Source: Calendula officinalis (taxonomy: Eukaryota > Streptophyta > Magnoliopsida > Asterales > Asteraceae). Taken from it: 64,000 nt of DNA. Both the position numbers and the translations under genes were made by a program. Shown piece by piece: positions 22,649 through 34,430 of this stretch. Location: NCBI GenBank assembly GCA_963853835.1, contig OY970825.1:38660908-38724907 (forward strand), given 5' to 3'. Numbering within the stretch: the stretch's first letter is position 1; each line of letters opens with the position of its first letter. Under the pieces are notes generated by a model. The model saw only the letters and a program-made list of their open reading frames with translations, was not told the DNA's origin and did no database searches.

Positions 22649-24076
22649 TATAGAATTTGTTATCATACAATTTGTATGTATTCATTGTTCGATCAATTCA
22701 AATTAAACCAGACGAAAGTAGCTTGATTTTTGTGAAGGGATCGTGTCTGATTTTCTCTTAATTAGAACCTTAAGACGTTCATGACCGTTTATTTTGATGT
22801 AATCCTCTGTAATCTTTCGTTATTGGAATTTAAATCCATTGTGGAGGGATGTCTGCATGAATTATTCGTTATAATTGAAATCCTTTCCAAAACCCTATGA
22901 ATTTAATTGCGATCCTTTATTGAAAAATTTGAATATTTTGTATGTTTCAGACTTTAAAATTGTTAAAAATACTTATAAACATAAAAAATAAATCAAAAAT
23001 CAAAAATATATAAATAACAAATAAAAATTAAAAAATTATTTTTTTAAAAGAAGAGATATATAAATTATTTGAAAATTAGAAAAAATATAAAAATATAAAA
23101 AATAAAAAGTAAAGAATAAAAATCTAAGAAAATATTAAAATTAAAGAAAACTAAAATCTAAAAAAACTAAAACACTAAAAAAAATACAGAAGTATGCATT
23201 TGAAATTCAACTAAATTTTTTTTAACGAAACGCACAACGGAATCCAATTACGAATGAATTGAATTATTTAATTCTATTACGGAAGATTACGACATGTCAA
23301 ACGGCCCATGGGTTTCTCTAAGTCTACCCGAAATGGTGACTAAACAGTGTCACATCAATTTTCTATATCCAGACAAATACATGACCGAATCTCTGTAATG
23401 GTGGCCAAACATACACCAATTTATCATTAAAACAGAATGTATAACATCTTATGCTTAATACAAACAAGAAGTATGTTCACCTGAAGGACCAAACCCACAC
23501 GAAAAATGGAAGGTGGACACGTTCAAGTCATGGGAGAGACAAGTCAAGATTGAGGGGGACACTCTCTGACCTGATAACTAGTATCGCCTTTAGTCACCCA
23601 TAACGTTTGGTCTACGGTTAGTCGAATGCTATTTTTATTTGACGTAAAAAATTTAAGCACAGGGCATTGGGGGGGGGGGGGGGGTTCTTAGTGGCCGGCC
23701 CTAAGTTTATCAAGGTCCAAGGCGAATTTTAGATTTTAGTTGTGGAGCGCCTATTGTAATCATAAAAATATGTTAATGCAAAAGGTAAAAAAAAATTGTC
23801 GAATAAAATACTCATATAAACATGAACAACTCAACATATGAACTAGAGAAAGTAAAATATATACCTTAGAAATTTGACTTGTATCTCCTTTGCATTATGC
23901 ATATTGGCACAAAATATAATTTTAACTTTACCATGATATAAAATTATAAATAGAAGTGTAAAATATGGGCCCAAATTTAATTTTTGGCCATAGGCGTGGG
24001 CCTAGGTAGTAGTTAGTTCTTACCCATAAAAACTAACAGAATTGAAGCATTTTAGTTGTTGGTACTGTCGCATACT
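22649..24076. other. Intergenic AT-rich region with a poly-G run
   Basis: No gene is supported. The segment 22930-23220 is almost pure A/T with long A runs. A run of 16 G lies at 23669-23684. A sequence resembling 3' fragments of unknown repeats surrounds it. Confidence 0.55.
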
Positions 24077-24524
24077 ATTCGATCACTAAACGTGACGCAG
24101 AAAGATGTGTCGCTGAAAGCAGAAAATTGTCACTACTCTTTTCAGTTTTGACCAAAACAGTCACTAAAAAGAGCATCAAAACAGACTACTTTATCACTAA
24201 AACTAGACGGTATGGGCATAAAAGTCCCGTGGTGTGGTGATGACTTGGCACTCTTAACCGGGTGGTGGAGAGGGAACCTCCCCCCCCCCCCCCCCCCCCA
24301 CCCACACCATTCGATCACTAAACGTGACGCAGAAAGATGTGTCGCTGAAAGCAGAAAATTGTCACTACTCTTTTCAGTTTTGACAAAAACAATCACTAAA
24401 AAGAGCATCAAAACCGACTAGTTTATCACTAAGACTAGACGGTATGGGCATAAAAGTCTCGTGGTGTGGTGATGACTTGGCACTCTTAACCGGGTGGTGG
24501 AGAGGGAACACCCCCCCCCCCCCC
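24077..24524. repeat. Direct duplication of about 220 bp, each copy ending in poly-C
   Basis: Copy 1 (24077-24299) and copy 2 (24309-24524) start with ATTCGATCACTAAACGTGAC and differ at only a few bases. Each ends in a run of C (20 and 14 long). The spacing between starts is 232 bp. ORFs predicted across it contain poly-Pro or poly-Gly from these runs and are not genes. Confidence 0.9.
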
Positions 24525-27400
24525 ACTAGCGGTGATGAAAAGGTTGTTTGGTGTGGCCATGGTCACATGTGTTAACGGGAGGGGGACAAGAGATGCTTGC
24601 TTGCTATTAGATGAATTGTTTTATTTTTTTTATTGTTTTTGTATTTAAAATTATATAATATGGAATGGTGTGGTGTGGTGAAAATTTCCTGGATAAATGC
24701 CTAAATGGTGTAATATGATGTGATTGTTGAGGTGACAGATGATGTGGTAGAAAAATATAGTGTGGTACCTATCCATATCTGACATAAATATATCCGTTAT
24801 TTGATTCAAGATCTCCATATTTAAGTGCAATTTGAATCAATATTAGAGTTTCAAGACTTTTAGCCATTAATTAACTATGTCACATTATTAATTGAATAAC
24901 GATATAAAAGTACCCTTTTTGCCAATGAAAGATTAAAAACTATGCATGATTGGAAGAATCTTTAGAATATGAATATTAAGAATGGTGTACTTAATTATAT
25001 CCGTGACTTGTAACAACCGATGATGAAATCATTCATAGATAAGTTTGTTTACTCGCATCGGACTAAGGCTGGTGGGTGTGGATCAAAAAATTACACCGTG
25101 CTATTGTCTTAGGTTGCAAATCATCACACTATACTGCACATGGGAACACTACTCCCCTCCACGATTTGGTCCAAAAAGTGGAAAGTGCTCACCAGATCTG
25201 CATTTCACTCTCACATGTCAATATACCACGCCTGTGAGGCTCCATTGTCGTGGCCAATGCCCTTTCACGATCTTGACAACACCGTGGAGTTGGTGTTCCC
25301 ACGTGGAGTACGGTGTGGTGGTTGTCACCTAGGGACACAGCCACACCATGACTCGCCCATACCGAGTAGCCTAACAATGGTCTACTATTTTCTCCATGTG
25401 GATGTGACCTACACAATTATATTGTATTGTGTCTATTTTGACATGGTTTATCTACCTATATTTATTAGACTCGTATTATATATACTAGCCTATAACATGT
25501 GATAAATCACGGTTAGCTTATAGAACTTTTTACAAATAAAATATATCAACCAAAGTAAGAAAAAAATATAAAAGAAGCACGTATTGCAACAACAATAACT
25601 TAAATATTGAAAGGGCCCCGTCATTCTCAAATTGCCCAAAGAACGCTTTAATTACAAATACATCAGTAAATCATCGGGTGAATTAAAATATTGACTGTGA
25701 CCTGAATGGCTCTAGAACTATACAGGAAAAACGTTCTTAAGCAACAGACTCACTTGCTTAAATTGTCCCGGATTTTAGAAAAATATATGGAACTTAGAAA
25801 ATTTGAATAAAATAAGAAATTAAATTTGACCTCATACCTTATCCTCATGGGTCGTGTTCTTTTGCGCATACAATTAGAATCCTCATATGCGTTAGAATCC
25901 GCATATGAGTAATTCAGAAAAGGATTTGTTGGAGTTGATGCTTCGAAAAAAACTACAGATATATACCACAACACTCAACCTCAAGAAAATAAATTCACAA
26001 ATGAGTCGGTAAAACATGCTGTCTAATTAAGCATTGGTCTAAATGGGTCATCTCAAGTTAAAAGAATGAGTAATTTTTATTTAAAGTTTTCAGCTTTTTG
26101 TAAGTATTTAGTATTCTAAATATGAATGTAAAAATTCCAAGAATTAAATACTTTTTAAACAGTTATGAGGTTTATGAATTAAAATATACAGTTTACTCAA
26201 CTTTTAACACGTTTGACCCGTATGCTTTAAAAAAACAAAAATCAAACCAACTAAGTAGTATTGAAAATAAAAATAATAAAAAACCTCATCAAGAATTGCA
26301 AGTGATTTATTTTTCACAAACTATAAAGTTTCGTAATCCATTTAACTCGTAAGAAACAAAACATTAACTAAATCAACCCAAAAATTTCGAATATAATTAA
26401 GAGATAAAACATGGCATTAAAACATTTAGGATTTAATACATAGGAAGTTCCATCAGCAGAATTTCCATAAATTGGTAGAGTTAATACAATTTAGGGATTG
26501 AATGGCTCATTAGGAATTGAATCATTGTTTATTAGGGTTTCAATTGATTGTTGGTTGTGAAAATTGAACGGCTCTATACAATTGTTGATTACGGTTTTAA
26601 TTGGTGGTAGTGAGAATTAAACGACTTGCTAGAGTTAGGGTTAAAGGAGGGTGAATGTCTATGTGGCATTGTTTAGGTGGCAAAACCTTCTTTTATAAAA
26701 TATAAAATATATAAAGATTATATTTCACAATTTAATGTAACATGATTAAGAGTGGTAGATATAAAGTTTAATTTTTTTAACTTTTTTCTGTTATGTTTAT
26801 TGACCTTTTCTTTGTCAGTATTTTTCTTAGTTGACTTTTTCCCATTTGTAAAGTATTATTCTCTAAATGTTCATAGTCGATGCATTTCATGTCGATTTAT
26901 ATTTTGCTACTAACAATGAAGAATTAAATCTTCGTAATTTAGTGTTGGTGGTGGTACCTATACCCACCCGACTAGTGATTAAACTTTTGTCGTGATGTTA
27001 TTTTAAATACTTGTACAAAAATGATACCTGAACCCCACTATAATGCACTCCAAGTCTTATCCTAGAAGCAATATAATATGTTAAAACATGATGAGAATGT
27101 GACCTGACGATCGATTAAACTAAAGCTGTATTTCTAACTTCAGAATTGGATTCAGTTGGCAGAATGGGCTTCAATTACATTGCTAAATGAAAGTTACACA
27201 GGAAAATGTTAATATTAATAACTATACATAAATAGTTTTTTTTTTAATAAAATATAATAATACTATAAATATAACATGTATTTTTATAAACTCTTGGCGA
27301 GTGACAATTAAGTAAATGCTGCTAGTTATTCAGATTTTCACATGTAGCTAGCATAAAAAGCTGGGAAGACCACTATAGCACAGTAGCTAGTGACGTTACC
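24525..27400. other. Intergenic region upstream of the sulfate transporter
   Basis: No gene is supported. The segment 24540-25400 has repeated GGTGTGGTG words and a GC-richer block (25120-25380) that looks like a degraded transposon of unknown class; its overlapping short ORFs on both strands have no recognisable domain. The rest (25400-27400) is AT-rich without visible structure. Confidence 0.5.
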
Positions 27401-27465
27401 TTCATTAAGAATATATAATAGTTTGAAGCTTCTAAAAACCTAACACTAGTCTTTTTATCTCATTA

Positions 27466-27587
27466 AAACAAATTATAAAACCATATATGTGTCTATTTCA
27501 GGTTATGGTCCTTTTCACTTGTATTATAAAATCAATGGAGCTCTGTATATATACACACAAAGTTCACCCAAACACTTGACAATAACC
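27466..27587 (+). promoter_or_regulatory. Probable core promoter of the sulfate transporter gene
   Basis: Two TATA-like sequences precede the start codon: ATTATAAAACC near 27472-27482 and TGTATATATAC near 27545-27555. The first would give a leader of about 80 bases; the second would leave only about 10-15 bases, so the first is preferred. No experimental start is available. Confidence 0.35.
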
Positions 27588-30500
27588 ATGGCTTCACTTA
27601 GCATTGAAGGGCATGATCACCAAAATCCTGAAATGGAGTTTTGTGTAACGAACCCGAGTACCAAATGGGTGCTTAATTCGCCAGATCCACCCGGGTTTTT
27701 CCAACAAATATTCGGTTCCATTAAAAAAACCGTATTTCCGAACAGCATGCGTTCATCATCATCATCATCAAATCAGAAGAAACCATCACCTTCTTCACGT
27801 GTCATTGCGGTTTTGAGCAGTGTATTTCCTGTACTTAATTGGGGAAGAAACTACAAAGCTTCAAAGTTTAAGAATGACTTGATTGCTGGCTTGACTCTTA
27901 CTAGTCTAAGCATTCCTCAGGTACAATTACTTAATTGTAGGTGGTGATTTTTACACCACATTTTTTAATCTATGTACCACAACACTTGGTATACAAATTA
28001 ATTCCAATTAATTATACATCCAAAATACACACACATACTAAAAGTAGTTATCTTTTGATTCTTGCAGAGTATTGGGTATGCTGGTTTAGCTAATCTAGAT
28101 CCTCAATATGGTCTATGTAAGTTACCATTTCTAATTTCTTTCTATAATCACTACAACAATTTGACCCTGTCATCTCGTCGCTACAGGGTTTGACCAAAAT
28201 TCAACTTAATTTGCCGAATTGTTTCAAAAACTTAAATAGATTTAGCAATTATATCTATATATATATCTGATCCTGATTCTATATATATAGATGGTAGTGT
28301 TGTTCCTCCTTTGATATATTCTGTAATGGGAACTTCACAAGAATTAGCAATCGGGCCCGTAGCTGTGGTGTCGCTATTAATATCAGCAATGGTTTCAAAA
28401 CTCGTTGATCCGTTGGCTGATCCTGTTTCATACAGAAAACTTGTTTTCACAGTCACATTTTTCACAGGAAGTTTTCAAGCGATTTTCGGATTGCTTAGGT
28501 ATATACATTAATCCATGTCAATCAATAGCCACATAATTTTTTAATTCATTAGTATAACGAATTAATTATTGTTGATGATTAATCTCTTTGGCTGCATGCA
28601 TGCAGGTTAGGTTTTCTTATTGATTTTCTATCGCACGCAGCGATTGTAGGGTTTATGGCGGGTGCAGCCATTGTTATAGGTCTTCAACAGCTTAAAAGCT
28701 TACTCGGGATTACTCATTTTACTACTAAAACTGATGTTGTATCGGTGATGGATGCTGTCGTTAAATCATTTCATGCTCCGGTAATTAAGCTTTTGCTTTG
28801 CCATATTGGCTAATTTTCATTATTTTTCGTCTAAAATTTATATCGATAACATTAATTATTAACACAAGTTTTATGTTCTTGTATTGGCAGTTTTATCCGT
28901 TGAACTTTGTTCTTGGTTGCTCCTTCCTTATATTCATCCTCATTACGAGATTTATCGTAAGTAAATAAATTAATTTTTTGTAATTATTTATAGATCGATG
29001 ATTAAGTTGATCATATTTCAGGGGAAAAGGAACAAAAAATTATTCTGGATACCCGCCATTTCACCGGTTATATCAGTCATTTTGTCTACGGTGATAGTAT
29101 ATCTAACAAGAGCAGATGAACATGGTGTTAAAATCATTAAACATTTCAAAGGTGGATTAAATCCAAGTTCACTTAATCAAATTGAGTTTAATGGTCCACA
29201 CCTTGGTGAAGCAGCCAAAGCCGGCTTCATTTGTGCCATCATCGCATTAACGGTGATTTGCTAATTTAAATATAATCAAATTTTTCAGTTCCCGCTTAAA
29301 TTTTGTCAAACAAAAAAGTTCTAATTTCTCAAATTTAAACGTCAGTTAATAAAAATAATATTATCATCATGGACTTCACCACTAACTATCCATTAAAAAT
29401 AATTTCTCTCCAAATAACTTTATATTTTATTCAAAAATATTACCAAGGACTTCACCACTTGTTATCTCCTAAATACCTGTGCGCACGAGAAATGATAATT
29501 TTTTTGTGAGACAGAGATTGTAGTATTTATGTTTTTTATACTGAATTTCGATCTTAAACAATTTAGAATTTGTATTGCATATATATACTTTATTCAAAAT
29601 AAGTGATACAATGTTGATTTCACGATAAATTAAAATAAAGGTTAAATTATATTAAATTGGATAGTTACTGAGGATTGAGTGTTATATCTTTTTGGGGAAA
29701 AAATAAGTATAATGATGTTTAAAAATAAAAGTAACGGTAATTGTGTCATTTCACTATATATCAAAGAAGATAGTTAGTAAGTGTGAGTCCCACAATTTTT
29801 TTCCAAATAAGATAAATTTTCAAAAGTAAATCATTTATTTTGATACACTTAAAAACGGAAAGTGTATCACTTGTTTAAATTAGAGAAAATAATTTATACA
29901 GGAAGCTGTTGCCGTGGGTCGATCTTTTGCCTCAATCAAAGGATATAACCTAGACGGGAACAAAGAAATGTTAGCCATGGGGTTCATGAACATTGCTGGA
30001 TCTATGTCGTCTTGCTACGTATCAACAGGTAGCAACATAAATAACTAAAATCTTTTAACTAATGGCATTTTAGCCGATAAAATTGACCACAAATGATTGA
30101 TTTATATAATTGCAGGATCTTTTTCACGGACCGCCGTAAATTTTAGTGCGGGATGTCAATCAGCCGTATCGAATATAGTAATGGCAATAACTGTGTTCAT
30201 ATCGTTACAATTATTTACCAAATTATTGTATTATACTCCGCTTGCGATACTTGCATCGATCATATTGTCTGCACTGCCTGGATTAATCGATTATAATGAA
30301 GCTTACCATATTTGGAAAGTTGACAAAATGGACTTTCTTGCATGCGCCGGTGCTTTCTTTGGTGTATTGTTTGCATCGGTCGAAATTGGGCTTTTAGTCG
30401 CTGTAAGATTCATTTCAACTCTTTAACTATATCCATCTTTTGTGTTTTAAATGATAGGTATATATTGCTAAGGCTATATGTAATGGGTGACCACTTTTTT

Positions 30501-33500
30501 AGTGGTCATCCCTGTCACATCAGCCCGATCAAACACATAAAAAATCACGACCAAATTCACGTAACCAAGCGACCAAACCATACGCCTTTGAAAAACCCCC
30601 TCCCCTTTGAAAAATGGCGACCTTGTATCAGTCATCTGGACAACCTTTGAGACATAAAAACGCGTCGCAAGTGGAGTGGCGCGCATAAGGGTAGGGATGC
30701 GTCCCTTGGGGTTGACATGGGCACATGGCGGTCGTGATCTTTAAAAAGGTTATGCATTACGGGTAATCTAATGGTTGGATTGGTTTTATCATATCCCAAC
30801 CAAATAGTGAAACCAAATATAATTTGGTTTTTTAAAATTGAAACAAAACTATCCAAACTACTTTAAAAACTAAACTGATCCAAATCAAATTATAATTCGG
30901 TTGTCTGGTTTTCTCAATTTGGTTTCTCCTTAATATGTTTCTTATTGAAAACGAGTACAAGACTTAAGTTTGAGATTGTTTCTATACGTGAATTAAATGT
31001 CGAACAACTTTGAAAGAAAATAATTAAGTTTGTGGCTTTTAAACTTATGATATAATGGTATAGTTGCGTTCAATGAGATTCATCATTTTTACAAAGTCCC
31101 GATGAATAAATCTCAACCATTGATCAATAAGATCTAATAGTCAAGATTAAGCATGCACATATTTTATACATTGAGGGGTATTTTGGTCATTATGAAAAAA
31201 AAATATTTTTTTATCATCTTTTATTTTTATTTTAGAATTATATTTTTTTAATTATTTTTATTTTAAAAAAAATTATTTTTTTCATAAATAACACATAATG
31301 TGATTGCATATTGAATCACATGTGATTATGTACTGAATCACATGTGATTGAACTAAAACATCAAATATGATTAAGTATACAATCACATGTGATTATACAC
31401 TAAAATCACATGTGATTAAGTACTACACGTAATTATTAAATAAATATTTATTTTTTTACGAACAAATAATAAAAATAATAAAAAAATTAATATAAAAAAA
31501 TTGAAATTTTTTTGAAGTGCCAAATGACCAAAATACCCCTTCATTATAAAATATGTGATTAATCTTAATCATTAGATCTTATTAATCAATTGTTGGGATT
31601 TGTTCCTCGGGACTTCGTAAAATTAATGGACCTCCTTGAACGTTTCTATATAATGGGTAAGTTATAAAAATCATACAAATAAATTAAATAGTATTAAGAT
31701 TATTAAAAGAAATCATATAGACTACTATTCAATTTGTTTGGACAATTTGGTTCTTACATTAATGGAAACCGAAATCAATACGAAAACCAATCTGTTTATT
31801 CTGTTCAACTTGAAACTAATACAAAAAACCAAATATCCAATTCAGATGGTTCAATCTAAAATGTCCAATTAGACAATCCAGTTATATCCAAATACTGAAC
31901 ATTGTTACCAGTAATAGCCCTCATAAATTTTTCTCTGTAACTTTTTGTTCAGATTATACAAATGTTGAGTTTTATTTTAATAATATCACCTCTTAAGGAC
32001 AAAATGTTGTTATTAGCAAAACCACGTTAAATAATTAGTATTCTTTTGGTCCACTTATAATTAGTATCTTATAGTAAGTTGCTAAAAATGTGTTTAATTA
32101 TGTGGTTCACGGAATGTTGAAAAGAAAAGAATATTAGTTCTATTCGGATAATTAAGAATCTGAAGACTCTTTACACTTCCCATATCATTTGTTTAATGTG
32201 TACTATTAACATGATTCGATGACCTTCAATATAATGTATTTTTCAGGTGCATTATTTCAACTACTGTTTATTAACATATTATTTTCAAGTAAATTGTATA
32301 CGATATATATTTTATTAATCTATATTTCTCATAAAATATATAAATTGTTACACGGAAATTATAATATTTTGTCTTTTGGTTGTTCAACGGAAATTGTATT
32401 TCTTTTGTGTGGATAATATTCACAGTGAAATGATTTAATTTGTCTGCTAATTGTTATCATTGTAAATGACATATTCCACATGATTCATAAAATGATTTAA
32501 ACAAATTAGCTCACAAATAATGAGTTTTCTAGCACATTGTTAAGTAAACGTGAGACTAGTATTAAATGAATCAAACATTCACAAATTTTATGAGACGAAG
32601 AAGAGGCATATTTCCTTTCTTTTCAAATAAAAAAATTGGAATAAAAAAGTCTTTGATCTAGCTAGCTATATGTGAATGAACTTAAGAAAATGATTTTGCT
32701 ATTACTAATTAAATGATGATAATTAATCATGTATTATGATATGCAGGTTTGTGTTTCATTTGGAAGATTAATCCTTAATTCCATCCGACCAGGAATAGAA
32801 GAATTAGGAAGGCTTCCGGGAACAGATATCTTCTGTGACAAGGCACAATATCCGGGAGTTGTTGATGTTCAAGGTGTTCACATAATTCGCCTCAACTCTG
32901 GCTCCTTTTGTTTTGCAAATGCAAATCCCATTAAAGAAAGGTATACGGTTCGATCTTGTTCTATATATCTATACATTTGTTCACATAATTAAGAAGTCGA
33001 TCAATATTTTTATTTAAATTGTTTATTTTCATCTTGGTGTTAATTTGAATTGCTCGTTTTTTATTGTAGGATAACAAGATTTGTGACCGAAGAGATCGAG
33101 AAGGAAGGGGCAAAGAAACCACTTGTTGGAATCATCTTAGACATGTCGAGTAAGAGTTGTATCATCATTCAATCTCATTGTTTATAAAAAGTTCATATTT
33201 AGTCAAAAGGGGGTGATTTTTACACCACAACTTTTATTGCATGTACCACAATCATTGCTTTGTTTGGTTGTACAGTTCACTGTCAAACTTATACTGTGTG
33301 GTGTAAATATTAAAAGTTGTGGTGTATAAATGAATTCCCTTAATCAATCGCTTATTAAACATTTGACTTTTTTCACATTTGTCAGGTGTCATGAGCATTG
33401 ACTCTTCAGGAATAATTGCAGTCGAGGAAATGCACAAGAAATTGGTTTCAAGTAACATACACGTAAGATTTAATTAATTTTAACAACTTCTCTACTTTTT

Positions 33501-33710
33501 GAACATTGAATCCCATGTGTTATAAACAATTCCCTTCAATTGTTGGGTTAATTGCAGTTAACAATTGCTAATCCAAGATGGAAAGTGATTCACAAACTAA
33601 AATTAGCCGGCTTCATCGAAAAACTTGGAAGTGATTCTATTTTTCTCACCATCAATGAAGCTGTTGATGCTTGTCTCAGTTCCAAAGCTATAGGTCTTGC
33701 CAATTGTTGA
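27588..33710 (+). CDS. SULTR2;1: Group-2 (low-affinity) sulfate transporter, 12 exons, 659 aa
   Basis: The protein is a SulP/SLC26-family proton-sulfate symporter of the plasma membrane. Exons joined by eye: 27588-27920, 28068-28116, 28291-28498, 28606-28780, 28891-28956, 29022-29252, 29902-30028, 30116-30402, 32747-32940, 33070-33149, 33386-33462, 33558-33710. All introns are GT-AG, phases agree, and 1980 coding bases give 659 residues, the family's usual size. The membrane part (about residues 90-495) has the signature around YGLY (125-128), FLIDFLSHAAIVGFM and TGSFSRTAVNFSAGC. A STAS domain follows (about 525-650) with IDSSG at 588-592. IGPVAVVSLL, GKRNKKLFWIPA and SALPGLIDY point to SULTR2, whose Arabidopsis member moves sulfate in vascular tissue; paralog number is uncertain. 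I chose MASLS because the upstream ATG lies in the promoter. Residue 144 is Gln where Arg/Lys is usual. Intron 8 is 2.3 kb and filled with repeats. Confidence 0.93.
27941..27995. repeat. Partial MITE-like fragment in transporter intron 1
   Basis: The block GTGATTTTTACACCACA...TGTACCACAA is shared with the small inverted-repeat element in intron 10 (33211-33340). Only the left part is present here. Confidence 0.55.
29286..29523. mobile_element. Degenerate Stowaway MITE in transporter intron 6
   Basis: The interior, including TTCACCACTAACTATC and TATTTTATTCAAAA, matches the MITE at 22194-22457. The ends are decayed (CAGTTCCCGCTTAAA and GAGACAGAGATTGTAG in place of the CTCCCTCCGTCCC repeats). 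Confidence 0.7.
29588..29888. mobile_element. Degenerate MITE of the 48371 family at the 3' end of intron 6
   Basis: The left end reads TATTCAAAATAAGTGATACA and the right half ends with GTGTATCACTTG. The interior matches the 48371-48683 element (for example TGATGTTTAAAAATAAAAGTAA). It stops about 13 bases before the splice acceptor of exon 7, so it supplies most of the sequence just upstream of that acceptor. Confidence 0.72.
30478..30765. mobile_element. Possible MITE (GC-richer insert) in intron 8
   Basis: A GC-richer block in an AT-rich intron begins TAATGGGTGACCAC and ends GGTTATGCATTA, a weak inverted repeat with possible TAA/TTA flanks of the PIF/Harbinger kind. The match is too poor for a firm class. 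Confidence 0.35.
31060..31640. mobile_element. Fold-back MITE with long terminal inverted repeats in intron 8
   Basis: About 130 bp at the left (CGTTCAATGAG... through GGGGTATTTTGGTCAT) is inverted at the right (ATGACCAAAATACCCC... through CCTTGAACG). The internal part is A/T-rich and holds four copies of the palindrome AATCACATGTGATT. The flanks TATAATGGT and TATAATGGG could be a 9-bp target duplication of Mutator type, with one mismatch. Confidence 0.75.
33211..33340. mobile_element. Small inverted-repeat MITE in transporter intron 10
   Basis: TTTTTACACCACAACTTTTA on the left pairs with TAAAAGTTGTGGTGTATAAA on the right. The unit is about 130 bp without coding capacity, and part of it recurs in intron 1. 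Confidence 0.7.
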
Positions 33711-34003
33711 TAAGATGAGAATGTGTCCGCGATTCATTGACGGGTTTATAAAGATACACTTTATATTTTAAAAAAAGTTTATTATTCATGTACCGTACAT
33801 TTACATTTACTCTGATACATTTACTCCTTGTAAATGTTATTTTGGTAATGGCTATAAAATTGTATTGAAGGACATTAAAAGTTGATCTCATTGTTCTATA
33901 CATCAATGGGTACGCGAGATGATGAATTAAGTGTTGTATTTTTTTCATTGATCACCTCTAGTCAAGTTATTTTGACTAGTTTTAATATCCAGTGATATAA
34001 TAA
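33711..34003 (+). other. 3' untranslated region and downstream flank of the sulfate transporter
   Basis: The stretch after the stop codon has no ORF of note. An AATAAA hexamer lies at about 33999-34004, partly made by the target duplication of the adjacent MITE. Other A/T-rich hexamers occur near 33855. The real polyadenylation site is unknown. Confidence 0.45.
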
Positions 34004-34190
34004 AGGGTTTGGCTAACTCATGCTCTAAGGGAATGAGATAAAAAATGTTAAATGAAGTTAATATTTCCTTAATGCATGTCAATAAAATCTATTTTTTACA
34101 TGTTATAAATACACTTTTAAATAAAAATGGTAAATTTAGTTTATTAACTACTTCTTATCTCATACCCTTAGGTTATGAGTTAGAAAACTC
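34004..34190. mobile_element. hAT-type MITE (187 bp) with 8-bp target duplication
   Basis: The element is flanked by TATAATAA on both sides (33996-34003, 34191-34198). Its inverted ends include TAACTCATGCTCTAAGGGAA and TTCCCTTAGG-type partners (CATACCCTTAGGTTATGAGTTA on the right, inverted). An 8-bp duplication is diagnostic of hAT-like elements. Confidence 0.85.
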
Positions 34191-34273
34191 TATAATAAAT
34201 ATGGCTTCAGGACATTAAAATTGTGTTGATGACTAATTATTAATGATGGCCTGAGTTTTTAGCTGGTAACCGT

Positions 34274-34430
34274 TGTTAGCATATTAGTTTTATTGGGTTT
34301 ATTAGTTGGGCTTTATGTCTAGCCCATTAAGTTATTTAGCCTTACTATATATTGCTTGACTTGTTCATTGTATTGTAACTTGCATTTTGATATTTTCTAT
34401 GAATCCCTAGCCTCCTTTTGTAAGTTCTCA
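34274..34430 (+). repeat. Copia E 5' LTR
   Basis: It runs from TGTTAGCATATTAG to TAAGTTCTCA and is directly followed by the primer-binding site. It matches the 3' LTR at 47718-47874 in length and order. Confidence 0.95.

Noticed and set aside
24142..24421. Overlapping ORFs on both strands with poly-Gly or poly-Pro
   Set aside because: They are products of the poly-C run and the direct duplication and have no domain.
25045..25502. Three overlapping ORFs of 75-120 codons
   Set aside because: All frames on both strands are open in a GC-richer repeat-like block; there is no recognisable motif and no splice or promoter context.
27489..27587. Upstream in-frame start for the sulfate transporter (33 extra residues)
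   Set aside because: The earlier ATG-type start lies within the TATA-containing promoter stretch, and the extra residues do not resemble transporter N-termini.
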